A stretch of 64,000 bases of DNA from Paenirhodobacter enshiensis (GCF_000740785.1 NZ_JFZB01000007.1:186001-250000), one strand, 5' to 3'; shown: positions 34,690 to 42,789, counted from the stretch's first letter. Notes: generated by a model from the sequence alone, not told the origin. Translations and numbers: made by a program.

Positions 34690-34711
34690 CGAGTTGTTAT
34701 CAGGTGATACC
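34614..34711. repeat. GGTATC repeats near attR, candidate right arm sites
   Basis: GGTATC occurs at 34614-34619 and 34636-34641 on the plus strand and as GATACC at 34706-34711, the last six bases before attR. They mirror the two copies near attL. Two of them lie inside the doubtful N-terminal part of the neighbouring gene. Confidence 0.4.
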
Positions 34712-34716
34712 TTCCG

Positions 34717-34736
34717 GGATGGACAATCCGAACTGA
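34717..34736. repeat. attR core (20-bp direct repeat)
   Basis: An exact copy of GGATGGACAATCCGAACTGA at 23789-23808. Beyond it, 31 bp downstream, lies a terminator that would have followed the beta-helix gene before insertion. Confidence 0.88.
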
Positions 34737-34767
34737 GCCGTGTCCGGGGCTGTTGCGAAGATATCGA

Positions 34768-34790
34768 GGGCGCCTTTCGGGCGCCCTTTT
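34768..34790 (+). terminator. Intrinsic terminator displaced from the beta-helix gene
   Basis: GGGCGCC (34768-34774) pairs with GGCGCCC (34780-34786) around TTTCG and ends in TTTT. It has no plus-strand gene immediately upstream now; in the empty site it would lie about 31 bp after the beta-helix stop. Confidence 0.8.
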
Positions 34791-35161
34791 GCACGGCCCC
34801 ATCTTCCGCCCGGTGGGGGGGCGAATCGAGGGGCCTGTCGGTGCGGCTCGCACCGAATCGCGGCGAATCGAATCCGGCTCTGGCAGGGCTGTTGCCGGAA
34901 AACATCGCGCGCATTGGCCGCCAGATCCCGCGCCTTGTCACAAGGTGTCAGGTCAAGCTGTTGTAACATCAGGATGAAATCCGGCGCCACAGCGGGGGCG
35001 GAGGGGCTCGCGAATTCGTGTTCAGGCCAAGCAAAGGGGCTTACGCAAATGAAAAACTTCTGATTACATGATTCCCGGAGAGAGGAACGTTCCCGGGCAA
35101 CCGGGACGAATGCGGCCCCGGCCGCGACAGGGCCGTGAGGCCTTCAGGGAGGATGACCGCC
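34791..35161. other. Gene-free stretch between the element and the adk operon
   Basis: No supported gene. Contains an odd palindrome CCTTGTCACAAGG (34933-34945), and a small hairpin TCCCGG-GCAA-CCGGGA near 35089-35104 shortly before the small ORF at 35162. Likely holds the promoter of the adk operon; no clear -35/-10 pair is claimed. Confidence 0.4.
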
Positions 35162-35299
35162 ATGACAGCGCTGTGCCGCTCGAACGACGATCACGGGACG
35201 CGCTTCGCCGCAGGGCGGAGCGCCGGGGTCCGTGCGGACCGCACCCGACCCGCGCCGCTCTTCGAGGATCTCGTCGAAACCCGCATGAATCGGAGCTGA
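35162..35299 (+). CDS. Small ORF (45 aa) coupled to adk
   Basis: MTALCRSNDDHGTRFAAGRS at the start and PLFEDLVETRMNRS at the end. GGGAGG (35147-35152) is well spaced for the ATG, most codons end in G or C as in real genes here, and the stop is four bases before the adk start with GGAG inside its last codons, suggesting translational coupling. No family is recognised; it could be a leader peptide. Confidence 0.5.
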   Translation: MTALCRSNDDHGTRFAAGRSAGVRADRTRPAPLFEDLVETRMNRS

Positions 35300-35303
35300 G
35301 CGC

Positions 35304-36044
35304 ATGGCGGAGACCGGACAGACTGTTGCCACGATCCCCGCCGTCCTGATCTTGCTTGGCCCCCCGGGGGCCGGGAAAGGCACCCAGGCGCGACTGCTTG
35401 AGGAAGACTTCGGCCTCGTCCAGCTGTCGACGGGCGATATGCTGCGCGCCGCGGTGGCCGGGGGAACGCCCGCAGGTCTTGCCGCGAAAGCGGTGATGGA
35501 GGCGGGTGGCCTCGTGTCGGACGAGATCGTGCTCGGTGTGTTGCGCGAGCGGATGGAGGGGCTGGCCGGGGGGCTGATCCTCGACGGGTTTCCGCGCACC
35601 GGGGCTCAGGCGCGCGCACTCGATGCGCTGCTGGCCGGGACCGGGCGCCGGGTCGATGCCGCCGTCAGCATGGAGGTGGACGACGACGCCATGATCGCGC
35701 GCGTTGCGGGTCGCTACAGCTGTGCCGGCTGCGGCGAGGGCTATCACGACAGGTTTCGCAAGCCGGCCGTGGCCGGGCAGTGCGACAAATGCGGCGGCCA
35801 CGAGTTCCGCCGCCGCGCCGACGACACAGCCGAGACCGCGCGCAAGCGGCTTCAGGCCTATCACGACCAGACGGCGCCGCTGATCGCCCATTACGCGGCG
35901 CAGGGCGTGCTGAAGCGGGTCGACGCGATGGCAAGAATCGAGGCGGTGCGCGGTGCGCTCGCCGGGATTGTCCGGGGGCTGGACGGGGCGGCGGTGACGC
36001 CTCCCGCAGCCTCCGCGGCAGAGAGAAACCACCCGGAAATGTGA
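35304..36044 (+). CDS. adk: Adenylate kinase with zinc-type LID domain
   Basis: Interconverts ATP + AMP and 2 ADP. The 246-aa product has the P-loop GPPGAGKGTQ, the AMP-binding TGDMLRAAV, ILDGFPRT, and a LID with four Cys (YSCAGCGEGYHDRF then CDKCGG) that should bind zinc. The C-terminal 25 residues are an Ala/Pro-rich extension beyond the usual family end. Many Rhodobacterales carry another adk in the ribosomal protein operon, so this may be a second copy. Confidence 0.92.
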   Translation: MAETGQTVATIPAVLILLGPPGAGKGTQARLLEEDFGLVQLSTGDMLRAAVAGGTPAGLAAKAVMEAGGLVSDEIVLGVLRERMEGLAGGLILDGFPRTGAQARALDALLAGTGRRVDAAVSMEVDDDAMIARVAGRYSCAGCGEGYHDRFRKPAVAGQCDKCGGHEFRRRADDTAETARKRLQAYHDQTAPLIAHYAAQGVLKRVDAMARIEAVRGALAGIVRGLDGAAVTPPAASAAERNHPEM

Positions 36045-36161
36045 CAACCGGGCGGAATAAAGCGGGCGCAGCCCTGCGGCGGCCTTACGGGAAAAAGGAG
36101 GCCCGTCGTCGCAGCTGCGCTCATGGCAAGGCCAAATGGCCAAGGGGGGAGAGAGACACCC

Positions 36162-37958
36162 ATGACCAACGTGAATACCAACGTGGCGGCCACCCGGGCA
36201 CGCCCGATGACGCGGGACGAGAAGCGCGTCATTCTGGCGTCGTCCGCGGGCACGATCTTCGAGTGGTACGATTTCTATCTTTACGGCTCGCTGGCCGCGA
36301 TCATCGGCGCGCAGTACTTCACCTCGTTCCCCGAGGCGACGCGCAACGTTTTCGCACTGCTGGCCTTTGCCGCGGGCTTCATCGTGCGTCCGTTCGGCGC
36401 GCTCGTGTTCGGCTCGCTCGGCGATCTGGTGGGGCGCAAATACACCTTCCTGATGACCATCCTCATCATGGGTCTGTCGACCTTCATCGTGGGTATGCTG
36501 CCCGGCTACAACTCGTGGGGCGTGGCCGCGCCGATCATCCTGATCGTGCTGCGGATGCTGCAGGGGCTGGCACTCGGCGGCGAATACGGCGGTGCCGCGG
36601 TCTACGTGGCTGAACATGCGCCGCAGAACCGCCGCGGCTATTACACCGCCTTCATCCAGACCACCGCGACGCTCGGTCTGCTGCTGTCGCTGGTCGTCAT
36701 CTTGCTGGTTCAGGGCTACGTCAACGCCAATTACGACGCGGTGCCGGTGCTCGATGCGGCCGGTCAGGCGGTGATGAATGCCGACGGTTCGGTCAAGATG
36801 ATCAAGGCCTTCGACGCCTGGGGCTGGCGTATCCCGTTCCTCGGCTCGATCCTGCTGCTGGGCATCTCGCTCTATATCCGTCTGCAGATGGAAGAGAGCC
36901 CGGCGTTCAAGAAGATGAAGGAAGAGGGCGCGACCTCGAAGGCGCCGCTGCGCGAGGCCTTCGGCAACTGGAAGAACGGCAAGTTCGCGCTGATCGCGCT
37001 GCTCGGCCTCACCGCCGGTCAGGCCGTGGTCTGGTACTCGGGTCAGTTCTACGCGCTGTTCTTCGTGCAGAACGTCATCAAGGTCGACAGCTTCACCGCG
37101 AACGTGCTGGTGGCATGGTCGCTGATCCTGGGCACCGGTGGCTTCCTGTTCTTCGGGTCGCTGTCGGACAAGATCGGGCGCAAGCCGGTGATCCTCGGCG
37201 GATGCCTCGTCGCGGCACTGACCTACTTCCCGGTGTTCAAGATGCTGACCCATGTCGCGAACCCGGCGCTTTACGAAGCGCAGCTGGTGCGCGTCGTCGT
37301 CACCGCCGATCCGAACGACTGCTCGTTCCAGTTCAACCCGACGGGCACGGCGAAGTTCACCTCGTCTTGCGACATCGCGAAGACGGCGCTGAACAAGCTG
37401 TCGGTCAATGCGACCACCGTCGACGGGCCGGCCGGTCAGCCTGCCACGATCTCGATCGAGGGCAAGACGATCACCTCCTATGACGCAAGCAAGCTGTCGG
37501 GGGCCGATCTGGCCGCGGCGAAGAAGACCTTCGACACCGAGGTCAACGCGGCTCTGAAGGAAGCCGGTTACCCGCTGAACCCGGCCGAGAACAAGACCGT
37601 GGCCAAGGCGGCGAACTTCTTCGACATCTTCACCGGGCAGAAGCTGACGATGGTGGTCATCATGACCTACCTGATCTTGCTGGTGACGGCGGTCTACGGG
37701 CCCATCGCCGCGGCGCTGGTCGAGCTGTTCCCGACCCGCATCCGTTACTCGGGTCTGTCGCTGCCCTATCACATCGGCAACGGCTGGTTTGGTGGTCTGC
37801 TTCCCGCGACGGCCTTCGCCATCTCGGCGCAGAGCGGCAACATCTACGCGGGCCTGTGGTATGCGATCGTCGTGGCTCTGATGACGGTGGTGATCGGGGC
37901 GCTGTTCGTGCCGAACAACATCCACAAGCGCGATATCTTCGGCAAGGACAACATCTGA
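36162..37958 (+). CDS. MHS-family MFS transporter (ProP/ShiA-like) with large extramembrane insertion
   Basis: A 598-aa proton symporter of the metabolite:H+ symporter family. Diagnostic blocks: SSAGTIFEWYDFYLYGSLAA in TM1, FGSLGDLVGRKYTF and LQGLALGGEYGGAAVYVAEH. The C-terminal half contains an unusual insertion (about residues 375-505) between transmembrane helices with two Cys (NDCSFQF, SSCDIAK) and many Lys/Thr/Asn, likely folded outside the membrane. Typical members are about 430-550 aa. The substrate is not readable. The ATG at 36162 lies after a GGGGGGAGAGAG stretch. A TTCG-loop terminator follows. Confidence 0.85.
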   Translation: MTNVNTNVAATRARPMTRDEKRVILASSAGTIFEWYDFYLYGSLAAIIGAQYFTSFPEATRNVFALLAFAAGFIVRPFGALVFGSLGDLVGRKYTFLMTILIMGLSTFIVGMLPGYNSWGVAAPIILIVLRMLQGLALGGEYGGAAVYVAEHAPQNRRGYYTAFIQTTATLGLLLSLVVILLVQGYVNANYDAVPVLDAAGQAVMNADGSVKMIKAFDAWGWRIPFLGSILLLGISLYIRLQMEESPAFKKMKEEGATSKAPLREAFGNWKNGKFALIALLGLTAGQAVVWYSGQFYALFFVQNVIKVDSFTANVLVAWSLILGTGGFLFFGSLSDKIGRKPVILGGCLVAALTYFPVFKMLTHVANPALYEAQLVRVVVTADPNDCSFQFNPTGTAKFTSSCDIAKTALNKLSVNATTVDGPAGQPATISIEGKTITSYDASKLSGADLAAAKKTFDTEVNAALKEAGYPLNPAENKTVAKAANFFDIFTGQKLTMVVIMTYLILLVTAVYGPIAAALVELFPTRIRYSGLSLPYHIGNGWFGGLLPATAFAISAQSGNIYAGLWYAIVVALMTVVIGALFVPNNIHKRDIFGKDNI

Positions 37959-37990
37959 TCCCGACCGAAGGGAGCAATGCTGAAACGGAT

Positions 37991-38014
37991 CGGGCCGCCC
38001 TTCGGGGCGGCCCG
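37991..38014. terminator. TTCG-tetraloop hairpin after the MHS transporter
   Basis: CGGGCCGCCC (37991-38000), TTCG, GGGCGGCCCG (38005-38014): a perfect 10-bp stem between convergent genes. The T-run is poor. Confidence 0.6.
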
Positions 38015-38067
38015 GTTCATTTCAGAGAGGCGGATCCGGGCCGTGCTTCCTTGTCGCGGGGGTCCGC

Positions 38068-38412
38068 TCAGAGGATTTCGGCCACCGCCTCGGGCGGGCG
38101 GCCGATCCGGGCCTTGTCCGCGCGGATCACCACCGGACGCTCGATCAGACGCGGATGGGCGACGAGTGCGTCGAGGATCGCGGCCTCGGGCGCCTCGGGG
38201 GTCAGGCCCTCGGGCACCCCGGCCTCCTTCCAGCGCACGAGTGCCGCCGCCGGCTGGCCGAGCTTTCTCAGCACCTCTTCCAGTTCGGCGCGCGTGGGCG
38301 GGGCCTCCAGATACAGCCGCACCTCGGGCACGATGCCGCGTTCGGTCAGCAGGGCCAGCGTCGCGCGCGACTTGCCGCAGCGCGGATTGTGCCAGATCGT
38401 CACCTCGGCCAT
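38068..38412 (-). CDS. arsC: ArsC-family arsenate reductase (glutaredoxin-dependent type)
   Basis: A 114-aa thioredoxin-fold protein with the ArsC active site HNPRCGKSRATLALL (Cys12), then VVIRADKARIGRPPEAV near the C-terminus. Such proteins reduce arsenate with glutathione/glutaredoxin, though many ArsC/Spx-like paralogues have other roles; no ars operon is nearby. It is the last gene of the leftward DUF952-pyrD-arsC group, four bases after pyrD. Confidence 0.82.
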   Translation of the reverse strand: MAEVTIWHNPRCGKSRATLALLTERGIVPEVRLYLEAPPTRAELEEVLRKLGQPAAALVRWKEAGVPEGLTPEAPEAAILDALVAHPRLIERPVVIRADKARIGRPPEAVAEIL

Positions 38413-38416
38413 GGTC

Positions 38417-39481
38417 TCAGCCCTTCAGCCAGCGTTCGCGCCCGGTGCCCACCGCCTCGGCGACCGAGGTGAAGCCGTCGCGCGTCATCAGCGCATCGAG
38501 GCCGCGCAGGATCTCGGGCACGATCGAGAGCCCGCCATAGACCATCGAGGAATACAGCTGCACCGCCGAGGCGCCGGCGCGGATCTTCTCATAGGCCTGA
38601 TCGGCCGTCGCGACCCCGCCCACGCCGATCAGCGGCAGCCGCCCCGCGGTCAGCTGCGACAGCCGGGCGAGAACCCGGGTCGAATGCACAAACAGCGGCG
38701 CGCCCGAGAGACCCCCCGGCTGGTTGCGCAACGGACTGCTCAGCCCCTCGCGCGACAGCGTGGTGTTGGTGGCGACGATGGCGTCGATGCCGGAATTCAG
38801 CGCCACCTCGGCGATCTGCTCAAGCTCCGCCGGGCCGAGATCGGGGGCGATCTTCAGAAACACCGGCACCCGCCGTTCAAGCCCGTCACGCACCGCGATC
38901 ACCCCGGCCAGAAGCGCGCTCAGCGCCTCCTTGCCCTGCAGATCGCGCAGCTTCTCTGTGTTGGGCGAGGAGACGTTGACCGTCGCGAAATCGACATGCG
39001 GCCCCGCGATGCGCAAAACGGTGGCGAAATCTGCCGCGCGGTCCGCGCTGTCCTTGTTCGCTCCGAGGTTCAGCCCGACCGGCACCCCCGCCGGCCGCGC
39101 CGCCAGACGGCGCGCGATGGCCTCGACACCCTCGTTGTTGAAGCCGAAACGGTTGATGACGGCCCGGTCCTCGGTCAGCCTCCACAGCCGCGGCTTCGGG
39201 TTGCCGGGCTGCGGCCGGGGCGTCGCGGCGCCGACTTCCAGAAAGCCGAACCCCGCCCGCATCAGCGCGCCGAGCGCCACGGCGTTCTTGTCATAGCCCG
39301 CCGCGAGGCCGAGCGGGTTTTGCAGCTTCAGCCCCGCCACCTCGCATTCGAGCCGCGCGCAGCCGATCGGCCCCGGAAGCGGCACCAGCCCCATCTGCAA
39401 CGCCTTGAGCGACAGTCCGTGCGCAAGCTCGGGGTCCATGCGGTGCAGCGCCGCCAGCCCGATCCGTTCGATGGTTTTCAC
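38417..39481 (-). CDS. pyrD: Dihydroorotate dehydrogenase (quinone), class 2
   Basis: Oxidises dihydroorotate to orotate at the membrane in pyrimidine synthesis. The 354-aa product has the class 2 N-terminal amphipathic helices ([20 protein letters not shown]), [32 protein letters not shown] with the catalytic Ser, and [12 protein letters not shown] start at 39481 has GGAGGA nine bases upstream and overlaps the DUF952 stop as GTGA. Confidence 0.94.
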   Translation of the reverse strand: MKTIERIGLAALHRMDPELAHGLSLKALQMGLVPLPGPIGCARLECEVAGLKLQNPLGLAAGYDKNAVALGALMRAGFGFLEVGAATPRPQPGNPKPRLWRLTEDRAVINRFGFNNEGVEAIARRLAARPAGVPVGLNLGANKDSADRAADFATVLRIAGPHVDFATVNVSSPNTEKLRDLQGKEALSALLAGVIAVRDGLERRVPVFLKIAPDLGPAELEQIAEVALNSGIDAIVATNTTLSREGLSSPLRNQPGGLSGAPLFVHSTRVLARLSQLTAGRLPLIGVGGVATADQAYEKIRAGASAVQLYSSMVYGGLSIVPEILRGLDALMTRDGFTSVAEAVGTGRERWLKG

Positions 39482-39816
39482 GGCAGTTCCTCCGGGAAGA
39501 TATGGCCCGAGCGACCGAGCGGCAGGGACGTGTCGCGCAGCACCTCGTCGAGGCGCAGCGCGCGATACAGATGCGGAAACAGCGCGCCACCGCGCGAGGG
39601 CTCCCATTTCAGCGCCGGGCCGAGGCGGTCGGCATCGACGGTGACCAGCACGAGATCCGATTCGGTCGCGAAATGCCGCGCCGCGGTTTCGGTCACCTGC
39701 GCCCCGGTCGAGAAATGGATGAACCCGTCGGCGAGGTCGACGGGGGCGCCGAGGGTCTCGCCCGCGGCCCGCAGCGCATCCCATTCGGGGCGCCGGAATA
39801 TCTTGTAGATCAGCAT
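39478..39816 (-). CDS. DUF952 family protein
   Basis: A 112-aa protein of the DUF952 family: [15 protein letters not shown], then [14 protein letters not shown] and the C-terminal [15 protein letters not shown]. The fold relates to ADP-ribosyltransferase-like or macro-associated small domains, but no activity is established. It is coupled to pyrD by a four-base overlap. Confidence 0.82.
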   Translation of the reverse strand: MLIYKIFRRPEWDALRAAGETLGAPVDLADGFIHFSTGAQVTETAARHFATESDLVLVTVDADRLGPALKWEPSRGGALFPHLYRALRLDEVLRDTSLPLGRSGHIFPEELP

Positions 39817-40036
39817 GGCTCTGCAATGCCCCGGCGCGCCTTCCCGGTCAATCCCCGCAAGGGAGGCGATAGCGCCGGGGTGGCTCTGGCCGGTGCGCCC
39901 GGGGCGGTTTGCCGCGTTATTCAGCCGTTACCGGGATGGGGCAGGCTGGGTGGCGGTTGGCTTTGACAAGGGCCGGGCGGCGCCCGATGGTAACGGCGAT
40001 GTGACCCGAAGGCGAAACACGCGTGGAGAGGAACCG

Positions 40037-41617
40037 ATGAAGAGACTGCTTCTGCTGACGGTGGCGGCGCTTGGCCTGACGACCGGCATGGCGCGGGCCG
40101 ATTACGTGCTGAACATCCTGCACACCAATGACATGCACAGCCGGATCGAGCCGATCAACAAGTTCGACGCCACCTGCTCGGCCGAGGACGATGCCGCCGG
40201 CAAGTGCTTCGGCGGCGTGGCGCGTATCGCGACCGAGGTGAAGGCGCTGCGGCAAAGCCTTGCGGGGCAGAACGTGCTGCTGGTCGATGCGGGCGATCAG
40301 TTCCAGGGCTCGCTGTTCTACACCACCTACAAGGGCAAGGCCGCGGCCGAGCTGATGAACGCCATCGGTTATCAGGCGATGGAACTCGGCAATCACGAAT
40401 TCGACGACGGCCCGGCAAACCTGGCCTCGTTCATCGCGTCGGTGAACTTCCCGGTGATCTCGGGCAACCTCGATCTCAGCCGCTCGGAAGAGCTGCGCGG
40501 CAAGGTCGGGCGTACGGCGGTGTTCGACATCGGCGGGCAGAAGGTCGGCATCGTCTCGGCGCTTGCCGTCGACACGCCCGAGACCTCCTCGCCCGGCCCG
40601 AACGTGATCTTCCAAAGCGACATCGACAGCCTGAAGGCCGAGGTGGCCGATCTGCAGGCGCAGGGCATCACCAAAATCGTCGCGCTGACCCATGTGGGCT
40701 TCCCCGAGGACAAGCGCATCGCCGCCGAGGTGCCCGGGATCGACGCGGTGATCGGCGGGCATTCGCATACGCTGTTCTCGAATGACATCAAGGGCGCCGA
40801 GGCCTATCCGACCATGGTCGGCACCGTGCCGGTGGTCTCGGCCTATGCCTATTCGAAATACCTCGGCCATCTGGTGCTGACCTTCGACGACGCGGGCAAT
40901 CTGAAATCGGCCGGTGGCGCGCCGATCCTGCTCGATGCCTCGGTCGCGCCCGACCCGCAGATCGCGGCCCGGGTGAGCGAACTCGCCGCGCCGATCCAGA
41001 AGGTGCGCGAGAAGGTCGTGGCGCAATCCACCGCCGCGATCGACGGCGCGCGCGAGACCTGCCGGGCCCAGGAATGCACGATGGGCAATCTCGTCGCCGA
41101 TGCGATGCTCGACCGGGTGCGCGCTCAGGGGATCGAGATCGCGCTCGAAAACGGCGGCGGTCTGCGCGCCTCGATCGGGCAGGGGCCGGTGACGATGGGC
41201 GACGTGCTGACGGTGCTGCCGTTCCAGAACACGCTCTCGACGTTCCAGGCCAAGGGCTCGACGGTGGCGAAGGCGCTCGAAAACGGGCTGAGCCAGGTCG
41301 GGGAAGGCGCGGGCCGCTTCCCGCAGGTCGCGGGGCTGCGTTTCGTGTGGGACGCTGCGAAACCGGCGGGCGAGCGTCTTGTCTCGGTCGAGGTGAACGA
41401 GGCGGGCAAATGGGTGCCGCTCGATCCCGACAAGACTTACGGCGTGGTCACCAACAACTATGTCCGCACCGGCGGCGACGGCTACAAGGTCTTCGATGCC
41501 GAAGGGATGAACGCCTATGACTTCGGCCCCGATCTGGCCGATGTGACGGCGGATTATCTCGCGAAGACGGCGCCCTATACGCCCGCGCTCGACGGCAGGA
41601 TCAAGCGGCTGAACTGA
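40037..41617 (+). CDS. Exported 5'-nucleotidase/2',3'-cyclic phosphodiesterase-like enzyme
   Basis: A 526-aa periplasmic metallophosphoesterase. Signal peptide MKRLLLLTVAALGLTTGMARA. The N-terminal catalytic domain shows the two-metal motifs LHTNDMHSR, VDAGDQFQGS, LGNHEFDDG and IGGHSHTLF. The C-terminal 5_nucleotid_C domain carries ENGGGLRASI and the aromatic YVRTGGDGYKVF substrate clamp. It probably salvages phosphate and nucleosides from extracellular nucleotides (UshA/NucA type). The start follows GAGAGGA. Confidence 0.9.
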   Translation: MKRLLLLTVAALGLTTGMARADYVLNILHTNDMHSRIEPINKFDATCSAEDDAAGKCFGGVARIATEVKALRQSLAGQNVLLVDAGDQFQGSLFYTTYKGKAAAELMNAIGYQAMELGNHEFDDGPANLASFIASVNFPVISGNLDLSRSEELRGKVGRTAVFDIGGQKVGIVSALAVDTPETSSPGPNVIFQSDIDSLKAEVADLQAQGITKIVALTHVGFPEDKRIAAEVPGIDAVIGGHSHTLFSNDIKGAEAYPTMVGTVPVVSAYAYSKYLGHLVLTFDDAGNLKSAGGAPILLDASVAPDPQIAARVSELAAPIQKVREKVVAQSTAAIDGARETCRAQECTMGNLVADAMLDRVRAQGIEIALENGGGLRASIGQGPVTMGDVLTVLPFQNTLSTFQAKGSTVAKALENGLSQVGEGAGRFPQVAGLRFVWDAAKPAGERLVSVEVNEAGKWVPLDPDKTYGVVTNNYVRTGGDGYKVFDAEGMNAYDFGPDLADVTADYLAKTAPYTPALDGRIKRLN

Positions 41618-41676
41618 CCCCTATCCCGCAGCGCCCGATCTCCGTTCCCGGGCGCCGCGCATTTGCTTTCGCGTCG

Positions 41677-41818
41677 CCCCAAATATCCCGGGGGTGAGGG
41701 CGAAGCCCGAGGGGGCAGAGCCCCCTGCCTTTCGCCACCCGCGGCACAGGGGGAGGCATGGGAAAGGGGCTCTGCCCCTCTTGCCCCTGCGGGGCAATTC
41801 ACCCCGGGATATTTGGGG
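41677..41818. repeat. Head-to-head pair of a dispersed intergenic palindrome
   Basis: The left half begins CCCCAAATATCCCGGGGGTG (41677-41696), followed by a GGGGGC-AGA-GCCCCC hairpin. The right half ends CACCCCGGGATATTTGGGG (41800-41818), its near-exact complement, preceded by GGGGCTCTGCCCC. The element fills most of the gap between the nucleotidase and GNAT genes. Related single copies occur at 52341, 60904 and 63748. Confidence 0.8.
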
Positions 41819-41922
41819 AAAGCCGAAAGATGCGAGCGGAGAGCGCTTCGGGGCCTCTGTGACGTGAAACGCGCGACCGGGACCGGCCGCGCGTTGGTCA
41901 TTTCTCTCCGGGGGGGCGCGTT

Positions 41923-42237
41923 TCACAGCGCCGGAGTTTCGCCCGGGGCGCTGGTGAAATGGCGTGCCCATTCCGGGTGCCGGGCATATTGGGCCTGAAC
42001 GAAGCTGCACACGGGCACGATCATCAGCCCGTCGCGCTCGGCATCGGCCAGAAGTGCTGCGAGCAGCGCCTTGCCCACGCCCTTTCCGCCCATGCTTTCG
42101 GGTACGATGGTATGGTCGGCGCTGACCACATCCGGTCCCTGGCGGGTGTAGATCAGCACGGCCTCGCCGGGGGAGCCTTCGATCCGCGCGACATAGCGGC
42201 CGTGGCGGGCGTCGGTTTCTTCTCGGGTTATCTGCAT
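41923..42237 (-). CDS. GNAT-family N-acetyltransferase (COG2388 type)
   Basis: A 104-aa minimal acetyltransferase: a YVARIEGSPGEAVLIYTRQG strand region, TIVPESMGGKGVGKALLAAL containing the acetyl-CoA loop (GGKGVG), then MIVPVCSFVQAQYARHPEWA. This short subfamily is widespread with unknown substrate. The start at 42237 (MQITREE) matches family length; upstream frame is unconserved. Confidence 0.85.
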   Translation of the reverse strand: MQITREETDARHGRYVARIEGSPGEAVLIYTRQGPDVVSADHTIVPESMGGKGVGKALLAALLADAERDGLMIVPVCSFVQAQYARHPEWARHFTSAPGETPAL

Positions 42238-42296
42238 GTCGGTTCCTCCTCTGCCGGGCCGAGGATAACGCGTTCCGCGGCCCGGAAAAGCCCCTC

Positions 42297-42704
42297 TCAG
42301 CGCAGCACCATCACCGAGCAATGCGCATGGCGCACCACGCGTGCCGCGGTCGAGCCGATCAGGTAGTCGCCGAGCCCCGGCCGGTGCGAGGCGATCACCA
42401 CGCAATCGGCACCGATCTCCTCGGCCAGAGACAGGATCTCGTTCGGCGCGTTGCCTTCGCGGATCACCACCGAGGCATCCTCGAATTCCGAAGCGTATTT
42501 ATCGAGCGCGGTGCGCACGGTGTCGCGCAATTCGGTTTCGTAATCGGGCGGCATGTAGGAGATGGCGTAGGCCGGCACCTCGGCCAGAACATGGACCAGC
42601 GTCACCTTGGCGCCGGGGGCGGCCAGCGCACGCGCCACGTTCAGCGCCTGATCGGGGTTATGCTCCTCGTCGAAGGCGAGGGGGACGATGATGTTCGTGT
42701 ACAT
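42297..42704 (-). CDS. Universal stress protein (UspA family)
   Basis: A 135-aa UspA-fold protein: MYTNIIVPLAFDEEHNPDQA, VTLVHVLAE, and the ATP-binding-type C-terminal motif HRPGLGDYLIGSTAARVVRH followed by CSVMVL. Usps support survival under stress, often low oxygen in this group. An Fnr-type box 72-85 bp upstream of the start suggests oxygen control. It follows moaA in the same direction. Confidence 0.88.
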   Translation of the reverse strand: MYTNIIVPLAFDEEHNPDQALNVARALAAPGAKVTLVHVLAEVPAYAISYMPPDYETELRDTVRTALDKYASEFEDASVVIREGNAPNEILSLAEEIGADCVVIASHRPGLGDYLIGSTAARVVRHAHCSVMVLR

Positions 42705-42775
42705 TCCGGTTTCCTTTCGGGCGATAATCCGGTCCTGGCGTGTTCCACGCATGGCGCATCGCGGCAGCCCCGGCC

Positions 42776-42789
42776 TTGATCGGGATCAG
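42776..42789 (-). promoter_or_regulatory. Fnr/FnrL-type box upstream of the usp gene
   Basis: TTGATCGGGATCAG matches the consensus TTGAT-N4-ATCAA at nine of ten positions. It lies between moaA and the usp gene, centred about 78 bases before the usp ATG. FnrL of Rhodobacter uses this consensus; regulation here is inferred. Confidence 0.5.

Larger units (their letters stand above)
23789..34736. mobile_element. Integrated tail-less, capsid-encoding phage satellite (cf-PICI-like) or head-only prophage
   Basis: A 10.9-kb element bounded by exact 20-bp att cores. Genes seen from right to left: early unknown proteins, terS, terL, an inverted Xre/membrane-protein cassette, small proteins, portal, protease-major capsid fusion, gpW-like joiner, excisionase-like protein and integrase. 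No tail tube, tape measure, baseplate, fibre, holin or endolysin is recognisable, and the size is far below a siphophage genome. Most frames overlap by 1-14 bases and show no frameshifts. Known capsid-forming phage-inducible chromosomal islands carry just this head and packaging set and borrow helper tails. That identity is inferred; a prophage that has lost its tail block is the alternative. Confidence 0.85.

Noticed and set aside
23789-34736. Element as a gene transfer agent cluster
   Set aside because: Rhodobacter-type GTA clusters include tail genes and lack an integrase and att repeats; the terminase here is gpA-like and the element is flanked by exact direct repeats.
39963-39991. Promoter for the 5'-nucleotidase (TTGACA at 39963)
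   Set aside because: No acceptable -10 hexamer at 16-18 bases; position alone is not enough.
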